Shown: one piece after another, positions 23,469 through 32,813 of the stretch
Position numbering within the stretch: the stretch's first letter is position 1
Layout: each line of letters starts with the position of its first letter
Assembly: GCA_001628005.1 (NCBI GenBank)
Contig: LUQU01000105.1
Span: forward strand, 1-32,813
DNA length: 32,813 bases
Direction of reading: 5' to 3'
Origin: SAR86 cluster bacterium REDSEA-S09_B4
GTDB lineage: Bacteria > Pseudomonadota > Gammaproteobacteria > Magnimaribacterales > Magnimaribacteraceae
Notes under the pieces: model-generated
The model's input: the letters and a program-made list of their open reading frames with translations, nothing else
Database searches by the model: none
Told to the model about the DNA's origin: nothing
Made by a program: the position numbers and the translations under genes

Positions 23469-25381
23469 TAGTTGAGATAGGTCATATTTTTCTTATTGGT
23501 GCCTTAGTCGTAAGTTTTATAGCAGGCTTTTCCCCTTTACTTAGATTTCTTACAAAAGATAATTTTTATTACATGGTTATTGGACCAATGAATAACCTTG
23601 TTTGTTTATTTATTTTTCTAAGTTTTATTTCCTTAATTTATAGCTTTTTAGTAGATGACTTTTCAGTTGCTTATATTGCTAACAACTCAAACACTCTGTT
23701 ACCTACCTATTACAAGTTCGCTGCTACTTGGGGAGCCCATGAAGGTTCATTATTGCTTTGGATATTTTGTCTTTGTTTATGGTCAACAACTTACTTTTTT
23801 ATAAATCGAAAAAAAGACGAAGAATTTGTTGCCTTGACTCTTTCAGTTTTAAACCAAATTATTTTTGCTTTCATAGCTTTTACTATCTTTACCTCTAATC
23901 CCTTTGAAAGGATACTTCCAGTAGTGCCCATAGAAGGTGCAGATCTCAATCCACTGTTACAAGATTTTGCTTTTACAATTCACCCACCTTTACTTTATTT
24001 AGGTTATTCGGGTTTAGCTGTGCCTTTCGCTTTATCTTTATCGGCACTCATTTCAAAAAAGATTGATTCAGTTTGGGCAAGAGAAGCAAGGCCTTGGTCG
24101 CTCTTATCTTCAGGTTTCTTAACCTTAGGAATAGCCCTAGGTAGTTGGTGGGCCTATTATGAATTGGGCTGGGGAGGTTGGTGGTTTTGGGATCCAGTTG
24201 AGAACGCTGCTTTTGTCCCTTGGTTAATATCGGTTGCTATGTTTCATTCCCTAATAGTGACCGAGAAAAGAGGAATTTATAAGAACTGGTCAATACTTTT
24301 AAGTATTCTTGCTTTTGCGGCCAGTATTTTAGGGACCTTCTTAGTAAGATCTGGGATTCTTACTTCTGTGCATGTTTTTGCCTTGGATCCAGAAAGAGGA
24401 GTTTTTATCTTAGCTATTTTTTCTTATTTTATTTTGGGATCCTTAATTTTTTATTCCTTCTTAAATAATAAATTACCAGGAAGGAGCACCTACAATTTAA
24501 CTTCAAAAGAATTCGGTTTCTTGTTGAATAATATACTCTTAGTTATTTTGGCATTATCGATAATGTTTGGAACATTATTCCCCCTCATTTATGAAGCGCT
24601 GAATGATGGAGATCAAATTTCAGTCGGTGCTCCATATTACGAAATTTTAATTCTTCCTTTTGCTCTTGCTTTAAGCATTCTTCAAGGAGCGGGACTGTAT
24701 CTTAGTTGGAGCTCGACGAAGCAATTTAATTTTTTAAATAGAGTTGCTATTGAGAGTTTTTCTATATTCGTTATTTTAAGTTTACTAGTTTTCTTTATAT
24801 TTGGGACATTGAGTTGGGGAACCTTTTTGGCAATAGCGATGTTTAGTTGGATATTTTCAGGAAATCTTGTAGATGCTGTTTATCAATCAACTCAACTCCA
24901 AGAATTAAAATCTATTTTAATTAAAAGATTTGGAATGATCAGTGCTCATTTAGGAACTGCTTTTTTAATCTTAGGGGTAGGTATCGTTACTACCTTTTCT
25001 TTAGAAAGAGATGTGGTTCTACAGAAAGGAGAAAGTTACAAATTGGGCAGTACACACTTTATTTTTAAAGAGATACAAGAAGCAAAAAGACTTAATTATT
25101 CGTTTCAATCTGCAGACATTGAAATAAGGGAGGAAGGTCTAATAGATCAAATAAGTCCAGAAAAAAGGAACTATTTATCCTCAAACCAAGTGATGACAGA
25201 AGCAGCTATAAAACCTACTTTACTACAGGATTATTATGTGACTCTAGGGGAGCAGGTTGGGGATGGTACTTGGACGTTTAAGCTACAAATAAAGCCTTTC
25301 ATTCGATGGATATGGTTTGGAGCGATCTTAATCGCTCTTGGTACATTTGTTTCAAGCTACAGGTATGTGAAGAGGTTATGA
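23465..25381 (+). CDS. ccmF: Cytochrome c heme lyase subunit CcmF
   Basis: This 638-residue polytopic membrane protein attaches heme from CcmE to the CxxCH sites of apocytochromes with CcmH and CcmI. The WWD motif is WGGWWFWDPVENAAF (236-250), flanked by His173 in TIHPPLLYLGY and His261 in MFHSLIV, matching the E. coli heme-ligand numbering. SVHVFALDPERG carries a further conserved His. A periplasmic domain (about 515-610) precedes the last helix. It overlaps ccmE and ccmG by ATGA. Confidence 0.96.
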   Translation: MIVEIGHIFLIGALVVSFIAGFSPLLRFLTKDNFYYMVIGPMNNLVCLFIFLSFISLIYSFLVDDFSVAYIANNSNTLLPTYYKFAATWGAHEGSLLLWIFCLCLWSTTYFFINRKKDEEFVALTLSVLNQIIFAFIAFTIFTSNPFERILPVVPIEGADLNPLLQDFAFTIHPPLLYLGYSGLAVPFALSLSALISKKIDSVWAREARPWSLLSSGFLTLGIALGSWWAYYELGWGGWWFWDPVENAAFVPWLISVAMFHSLIVTEKRGIYKNWSILLSILAFAASILGTFLVRSGILTSVHVFALDPERGVFILAIFSYFILGSLIFYSFLNNKLPGRSTYNLTSKEFGFLLNNILLVILALSIMFGTLFPLIYEALNDGDQISVGAPYYEILILPFALALSILQGAGLYLSWSSTKQFNFLNRVAIESFSIFVILSLLVFFIFGTLSWGTFLAIAMFSWIFSGNLVDAVYQSTQLQELKSILIKRFGMISAHLGTAFLILGVGIVTTFSLERDVVLQKGESYKLGSTHFIFKEIQEAKRLNYSFQSADIEIREEGLIDQISPEKRNYLSSNQVMTEAAIKPTLLQDYYVTLGEQVGDGTWTFKLQIKPFIRWIWFGAILIALGTFVSSYRYVKRL

Positions 25382-25914
25382 ATAGATTAACTCACTATCT
25401 TCCTCTAGCTCTATTTATCGTTTTAGTACTTGGCTTGTTCACTTTTCTAGATAGAGAGGAAAGCGATCTTCGGTCAGTTTTATTAAACAAAGATTTTCCA
25501 AATTTCTCTTTATCAAGATTAGATAATGCAGAGATTATTACAAAGGATGACTTATTAGAACTTCCTTCTTTATTGAATGTTTGGGCTACTTGGTGCGTTG
25601 CTTGTCTAGTAGAACACCCTTTCTTAATGGAATTAAAAAATGAGTCTAGAATAAAAATATATGGTTTAAATTACAAAGATGATAGGAACAAGGCTCTAAA
25701 ACTACTCGATAGAATTGGCGATCCTTATGAGCTCAGTATTTTTGATAAAGACGGGAAGTTAGCCATTGACCTTGGTGTTTACGGTGCCCCTGAAACCTTC
25801 TTGATAGATAACGAAGGAATTATTAGAGTTAGGCACGTAGGTGTTTTAACCCCAGAAGTATGGGAACAGAAATTTAATAGTGTTTTAAGTAAGTTAAAAG
25901 AAGATGAAAAATAA
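25378..25914 (+). CDS. ccmG: Thiol:disulfide oxidoreductase CcmG (DsbE)
   Basis: This 178-residue thioredoxin-fold protein is anchored by an N-terminal helix (about residues 8-24). The active site is TWCVAC (Cys73, Cys76) followed by the CcmG-typical EHP, and cis-Pro138 is in YGAPETFLID. It reduces apocytochrome or CcmH disulfides in the periplasm. The start at 25378, overlapping the ccmF stop, is chosen over an in-frame ATG at 25306, which would place a soluble stretch before the anchor. It overlaps ccmH by 11 bases. Confidence 0.94.
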   Translation: MNRLTHYLPLALFIVLVLGLFTFLDREESDLRSVLLNKDFPNFSLSRLDNAEIITKDDLLELPSLLNVWATWCVACLVEHPFLMELKNESRIKIYGLNYKDDRNKALKLLDRIGDPYELSIFDKDGKLAIDLGVYGAPETFLIDNEGIIRVRHVGVLTPEVWEQKFNSVLSKLKEDEK

Positions 25915-26377
25915 ACTATTTATCAGCATCCTATTTATTTTTTCACTTTCTTTGCAATCTGAAACTACAAAAGAAATATATAGTTTTGCTAATGATGTAG
26001 ATCAAGAGAGATTCTATACTCTAGTTGATACTTACAGGTGTCCAAAATGTCAGAGTTCTAACTTAGCAGGTTCCAATGCTCCCATTGCTAAAGACTTAAA
26101 GAGAGAAATCCATAGATTAATTGAAGAGGGTAAGACTGATGAGCAAATAGAGGTATTTCTCAGCTCAAGGTATGGAGATTTTATTCTTTATAAGCCCGCT
26201 ATAAGGAAAAATACATTAATTCTTTGGATAGGTCCCTTCGCCTTATTTTTATTGATTATTCTTTTTGTAGTTCGCTGGAATATAACTTCTAAGAGGCAAC
26301 CGAAAGATTTAGAAGCTGAAAATATTGTTAAAGCTATAGAAAGGACTAGGCTGAAAAAGCTAGTTGAAGATGAGTAA
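25904..26377 (+). CDS. ccmH: Cytochrome c maturation thiol-oxidoreductase CcmH (single domain)
   Basis: This 157-residue protein has a signal peptide (about 1-19) and the redox motif RCPKCQ (Cys46, Cys49) in a three-helix periplasmic domain. A membrane helix lies around 103-125, followed by a short cytoplasmic tail. It handles the apocytochrome CxxCH disulfide with CcmG. Unlike E. coli, where CcmH is fused to the CcmI-like part, the two are separate genes here, as in Pseudomonas. The next gene starts directly after its stop. Confidence 0.94.
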   Translation: MKNKLFISILFIFSLSLQSETTKEIYSFANDVDQERFYTLVDTYRCPKCQSSNLAGSNAPIAKDLKREIHRLIEEGKTDEQIEVFLSSRYGDFILYKPAIRKNTLILWIGPFALFLLIILFVVRWNITSKRQPKDLEAENIVKAIERTRLKKLVEDE

Positions 26378-27223
26378 ATGTTTTATTTATTATTAGTAAT
26401 TACATTCATAAGTTTAATAATTTATTCAATAGTTAGTTTTTATCCATTAAATAGATCAGCCTATGATAGAAGAGAGCAGAATGTTGAATTATTTAAGGCA
26501 GAGAAAAAAAATCTTGAGCTCAGTGCAAACTTATCACAAGAGTCAATCAATTTACTGGTCAATGAAAGAGAACAAATTCTTTTACAAGATGCACCAAAAG
26601 AAAAAGAGTTATTGGTTCTAACTCAAAAAAAAGCTGTTTTGAAGCCATTATTTATTTCAGTAATTACCTTTTTAGCTATTAGTGTAATTTATTTTCAGCC
26701 TCTCTCTTTGGGGTCCTTAGGCGATCTTCAAAGTCACCAATCCATATATGGTTTTATTTCAGCTGATTTAAAAACCAGGGATACAGAGAGGGAATCTGTT
26801 ATTCAGGAATTAAATAGCTTAGTAAATAAAACTGAAACTACGGCTTCAGAAATTTATTTTTTATCAAATAGATTCAGAGACATTAACGAATTTTTAATAT
26901 CAAGTATGCTGTTGAAAAGCTTGATTGGTAAGTTTTCAGATGAAATACCTACAGATATTTTTGCTGAATATGCACAAGTACTTTTCTTTAAAGAAAAAAA
27001 CATCTTTTCGGAAGAAGTAGACACTGCACTCCAAATAGCTCTCAAAAAATCTCCTGTTAATCCTATCGCTTTAACTTTAAAAGGCGTTAAGTATTTTCAA
27101 GCAGGAGAAACAGACTTAGCTTTAAGTTCTTGGGAAAAGGCTAAGGAAAATACCAAGGATAAAAATGAAAAGGCCTCTATCCAGGAAGCGATAAATACTA
27201 TTAAATCAATGAAAAATCAGTAG
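26378..27223 (+). CDS. ccmI: Apocytochrome chaperone CcmI
   Basis: This 281-residue protein has two membrane helices (about 2-22 and 90-106) separated by a charged cytoplasmic loop that is predicted to be helical. A periplasmic C-terminal part contains TPR-like helices, best seen in PVNPIALTLKGVKYFQAGETDLALSSWEKA (about 230-260; only a part is written in this record of motifs, see ALTLKGVKYFQAGETDLALS). CcmI holds the C-terminus of apocytochromes for the CcmFH lyase. The sequence is divergent, and position directly after ccmH is part of the evidence. It is the last gene of the ccm operon; no T-rich terminator is visible after it. Confidence 0.85.
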   Translation: MFYLLLVITFISLIIYSIVSFYPLNRSAYDRREQNVELFKAEKKNLELSANLSQESINLLVNEREQILLQDAPKEKELLVLTQKKAVLKPLFISVITFLAISVIYFQPLSLGSLGDLQSHQSIYGFISADLKTRDTERESVIQELNSLVNKTETTASEIYFLSNRFRDINEFLISSMLLKSLIGKFSDEIPTDIFAEYAQVLFFKEKNIFSEEVDTALQIALKKSPVNPIALTLKGVKYFQAGETDLALSSWEKAKENTKDKNEKASIQEAINTIKSMKNQ

Positions 27224-27336
27224 TTTCATCTGATTAAATAGACTAGACTTACGCCACAAATGGAAAGATGTTTTTGTCTTTCGTTTTCGTCTCACCCAAG
27301 GGCGAAGGGTTTCTGCCCCCCTAAACCAAGCAAAAA
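27224..27336 (+). other. Gene-free 113 bases before smc with possible RNA structure
   Basis: This gap has a stem GAAAGA / TCTTTC (around 27262-27281) and then a GC-rich stretch in which GGGC (27300-27303) can pair with GCCC (27315-27318), or GGTTT (27308-27312) with AAACC (27323-27327). The last two pairings exclude one another. No known riboswitch is recognised, no clear promoter is seen, and smc lacks an obvious Shine-Dalgarno sequence. Confidence 0.3.
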
Positions 27337-29811
27337 ATGAAGCTAAAGTCAGTAAAACTTGCAGGGTTCAAGTCATTTGTTGATCCAACATCAATCTCTT
27401 TTCCGCATGACCTGACAGCGATTGTTGGGCCAAATGGATGTGGTAAATCCAATGTTATTGATGCTGTTAGGTGGGTATTAGGAGAAAGCTCCGCAAAGAA
27501 TTTAAGAAGTCAATCCATGTCTGAAGTTGTCTTTAATGGTTCCGCTTCGAGAAAACCTGTTTCAAGAGCATCTGTAGAACTGTTTTTTGATAACAACGAC
27601 GGCAGAATAGGTGGAGAATTTGCAAGCTACAGTGAAATCTCAGTTAGGAGAACCTTAGATATCGATGGCCAATCAAATTATTACCTTAATGGAACAAGCT
27701 GTAGAAAAAGGGATATAACAGATCTCATACTGGGTACAGGGTTGGGTCCGCGAAGTTATGCAATCATTGAGCAGGATATGATTTCTAGACTGGTGAGTTC
27801 AAAGCCCGAAGAGATGAGATCTTATATTGAAGAAGTAGCAGGAATTTCAAGGTATCTTGAAAGAAGGAAAGAGACTGAATCAAGAATTAAAAGGACAAAA
27901 GAAAATCTAAGTAGGTTAGAAGATCTCAGAGAAGAAATAGGTAGGCTTCTTTTCAAGCTCAAGCAACAAGCTAGAGCTGCAGAGCGTTACGCAGATCTAA
28001 GAAAAGAAGAAAATCACACTAAAGGACTTGTTTGGTCTAACCAATGGCAGGATAAATCAAATGAAGTAGCATCGAAGGAAGAGGCAGTAAGGCTACAAAA
28101 AATTAAATTAGAAGAAATTAATTCTTTAAAAACAACTTCAGATTCTGAAATTAATGAGTTGAGAACGAAACAAATGGAAATGCAGTCAGAGATGGATAAG
28201 GTGCAGCAAGAGTTTTACAGCCTTGGTGCTGATATTTCTAGATGTGAGCAAGAGATAAAAGAAAATAAAAATAAAAATTTAGAAATATCTACAAAGTTAG
28301 AGCAGAGTAATGACAATTTATCTTCTAAGAAGAATGAAACAGTAAAAACTTCAAAACTGATAGAAGAACTAGAGGGATCAATTTCTGAGATAACTCCTGA
28401 ATTAGATAAATTAAGAGAAACCCAATTATCTGAAACTAATCAAGATTCAGAAATGGAAGGATTGGAAAAAGACTGGGAAATGTTTTCAAAACAACTCAAA
28501 AGCCTTTTGGTCAACTTAAAACAAGCAGAAGAAAAACTTTTATCCCTTTTATCTAGTGGAACAGTAGCTGAAGAAAAGTTACTTGAAGAAGCAGGTTTGA
28601 AAGAAGTAGAGAAGTTACTAAGTTCTCTTACAAGTGAGACTCCAAAGTTGGTAATTAAGACAAAAGAACTATTTAAAGGCTCTAGTAAGGAAGAGAGATT
28701 AGAGCTTTTAGATAAAACTCAAGAATATGCGGATTCTCAAGCTAAGCTTGCTACAAATATTTCGCAGGTTAATCATTTGGAAACAGAAATTAGTAATCTC
28801 GAAACTGAAATTGAATCTTTGCAAGAGCAATCTTCTTTGAATAAAGAACCTCTTAAAAATATGGAAAATTCTTTAAAAGATCTTCTCCAATCAAGATTAC
28901 TTGTAGAGGAAAAAATGGGCTCTATAAGAAAATCAATAGAAGATGCTTCAGATGGTATCAGGCAAATTGAAAAACAAAGGTTAGATAAAGAACAGAAGGC
29001 AATAAGCTCAAGAGAAAGTCTTGAATCACTAAGATTGGAACATCAGGCATCCAGGATGGAAGCAGATAATATCGAGAAACAAATTAAAGAGAATAATTTA
29101 GACCTTAAAAAACTTTTAGCTGAATTAGACGAAAATAAAACAGTGAATGACTATCAGATGGATTTAGAGAAAATAGAAAGGAAAATATCAAGACTTGGGG
29201 CAATAAATCTTGCGGCCATGGAAGAATATGCACAAGAAGAAGAAAGGAAATCGCATTTAGACAAACAACATGAAGAGCTGATGAGAGCTTTAGAAACTCT
29301 TCAAAATGCTATTAACAAAATTGATAAAGAAACAAGAACAACATTCAAAGATACTTTTGATAATTTAAATAAAAGCTTGGGTAAGTCTTTCCCAAAACTT
29401 TTTGGTGGTGGTCATGCAGAATTAATATTATTGGATGACGACTGGCTGACAGCTGGTGTGGGTATTGCGGCCAAACCTCCTGGAAAGAGAAACACAAGTG
29501 TTGCTCAATTATCAGGAGGGGAGAAAGCTCTAACGGCAATAGCCTTAGTGTTTGCTTTTTTTGAACTGAATCCTGCTCCTTTCTGTATGTTGGATGAAGT
29601 CGATGCTCCTCTAGATGATTTAAACACGATGAGATTTTTTAGCTTAGTTGAGGAAATGGCAGATAAAGTGCAATTTGTTTATATAACCCACAACAAAATT
29701 TCCATGGAGAGAAGTAAGCACCTTATGGGAGTTACAATGCAAGAACCAGGGGTATCAAGAATGGTCACTGTTGATGTCGAAGAGGCTATTAAGCTAGCAG
29801 CAACTGCATAA
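27337..29811 (+). CDS. smc: Chromosome segregation SMC protein, unusually short and apparently hinge-less
   Basis: Condensin-type ATPase that compacts and segregates DNA, normally as a dimer joined at a central hinge and bridged by ScpAB. Seen here: SMC-type N-head with Walker A GPNGCGKS (31-38), the block EEVAGISRYLERRKETESR, then heptad-rich coil; C-head with LGAINLAAMEEY (from residue 620), signature LSGGEKAL (from 725) and Walker B MLDEVDAPLDD (Asp753, Glu754). The protein is 824 residues against about 1150-1200 usual. Between RAAERY (about 214) and LGAINLAAMEEY there are about 410 residues rather than 750 or more, and the centre (about 400-470) is Lys/Glu/Leu-rich with no glycine-rich hinge pattern. 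The frame is uninterrupted. Position before zipA-ligA agrees with the gammaproteobacterial smc. Confidence 0.9.
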   Translation: MKLKSVKLAGFKSFVDPTSISFPHDLTAIVGPNGCGKSNVIDAVRWVLGESSAKNLRSQSMSEVVFNGSASRKPVSRASVELFFDNNDGRIGGEFASYSEISVRRTLDIDGQSNYYLNGTSCRKRDITDLILGTGLGPRSYAIIEQDMISRLVSSKPEEMRSYIEEVAGISRYLERRKETESRIKRTKENLSRLEDLREEIGRLLFKLKQQARAAERYADLRKEENHTKGLVWSNQWQDKSNEVASKEEAVRLQKIKLEEINSLKTTSDSEINELRTKQMEMQSEMDKVQQEFYSLGADISRCEQEIKENKNKNLEISTKLEQSNDNLSSKKNETVKTSKLIEELEGSISEITPELDKLRETQLSETNQDSEMEGLEKDWEMFSKQLKSLLVNLKQAEEKLLSLLSSGTVAEEKLLEEAGLKEVEKLLSSLTSETPKLVIKTKELFKGSSKEERLELLDKTQEYADSQAKLATNISQVNHLETEISNLETEIESLQEQSSLNKEPLKNMENSLKDLLQSRLLVEEKMGSIRKSIEDASDGIRQIEKQRLDKEQKAISSRESLESLRLEHQASRMEADNIEKQIKENNLDLKKLLAELDENKTVNDYQMDLEKIERKISRLGAINLAAMEEYAQEEERKSHLDKQHEELMRALETLQNAINKIDKETRTTFKDTFDNLNKSLGKSFPKLFGGGHAELILLDDDWLTAGVGIAAKPPGKRNTSVAQLSGGEKALTAIALVFAFFELNPAPFCMLDEVDAPLDDLNTMRFFSLVEEMADKVQFVYITHNKISMERSKHLMGVTMQEPGVSRMVTVDVEEAIKLAATA

Positions 29812-29816
29812 ATTCA

Positions 29817-32503
<2,687 letters not shown>

Positions 32504-32504
32504 A

Positions 32505-32813
32505 ATGAAAAATATAATCAGTTTGTTTCTATCTTTATTTCTAATCGCTGCCTGTGCTTCTTCAGGCCCTCCAAAAGATTCAGCTGATGTCTGCAAAATC
32601 TTTAAAGAAAAGCGGTCTTGGTATAAGGCAGCAAAAAGGACAGAAGACCGCTGGAATATTCCTGTATCGGTTACGATGGCTATAATAAAACAAGAGTCTA
32701 GTTTTATAGCTGCTGCAAAACCTCCTAGAACTAAACTCTTGGGTTTTATTCCTTGGAAGAGACAGAGCTCTGCTAAGGGCTATGCCCAGGCGATTGATGG
32801 AACTTGGGAGATG
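32505..32813 (+). CDS. Lipoprotein with lytic transglycosylase (SLT) domain, 3' cut by window
   Basis: The first 103 residues are seen; the frame is still open at the window end. A lipoprotein signal peptide is clear: a basic start, a hydrophobic stretch and lipobox IAAC with Cys17. This is followed by an SLT-like segment: [19 protein letters not shown], where the Glu of KQES is the expected catalytic acid, and later [12 protein letters not shown], matching the G-x-x-Q ... T-W part of goose-lysozyme-type transglycosylases. Such enzymes cut peptidoglycan from the outer membrane side. The start is two bases after the ligA stop. It was identified by reading the edge frame. Confidence 0.82.
   Translation, partial: MKNIISLFLSLFLIAACASSGPPKDSADVCKIFKEKRSWYKAAKRTEDRWNIPVSVTMAIIKQESSFIAAAKPPRTKLLGFIPWKRQSSAKGYAQAIDGTWEM

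Noticed and set aside
25306-25377. Upstream ATG for ccmG
   Set aside because: It would lie deep inside ccmF and add a non-hydrophobic stretch before the membrane anchor; ATG 25378 overlaps the ccmF stop like other ccm junctions.

Overview
The window looks like chromosomal DNA of a low-GC, probably marine, gammaproteobacterium. The lineage is inferred from gene content: a full System I cytochrome c maturation cluster (ccmA-I), the order smc-zipA-ligA that is typical of Gammaproteobacteria, and selO. AT-rich base use, very tight gene packing and a SAM-II-type riboswitch fit an oceanic, streamlined group such as SAR86, but no sequence search was possible. No CRISPR array, insertion sequence, phage gene or integrase was seen. 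No stretch longer than about 170 bases lacks a gene or RNA.

Layout. (1) 1-7862: four tandem ABC exporter half-transporter genes with stop/start overlaps, apparently two heterodimers. The first gene is cut by the window edge and carries an internal frameshifting deletion near 919. (2) 7916-9412: a luciferase-like monooxygenase and a small P-loop kinase, each with a promoter-like -10 so close to the start codon that the mRNAs may be leaderless. (3) 9463-13119, minus strand: an operon of amidohydrolase, SelO protein AMPylase and a CurA-like MDR reductase. (4) 13228-16127, plus strand: a four-gene operon of sulfotransferase, APS-kinase-like P-loop protein, HxGH nucleotidyltransferase and D-2-hydroxyacid dehydrogenase, ending at a strong bidirectional terminator. 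This is the best candidate for an undescribed small-molecule or surface-modification pathway. (5) 16155-19276, minus strand: tRNA-Arg(CCU), then only six bases later an acyl-CoA carboxylase carboxyltransferase gene, then an aldehyde dehydrogenase. (6) 19306-20745: metY behind a SAM-II-like aptamer whose antiterminator and terminator can both be read directly. (7) 20844-27223: ccmABCDEFGHI, including a 53-residue ccmD, with almost every junction overlapping. (8) 27337-32813: smc, zipA, ligA and the start of a lipoprotein lytic transglycosylase.

The most notable points are the SMC protein, which at 824 residues is far too short and shows no recognisable hinge domain; the fully readable SAM attenuator of metY; the tRNA-mRNA junction at 19194-19200; the sulfotransferase operon; and the two unusual ABC exporter pairs.
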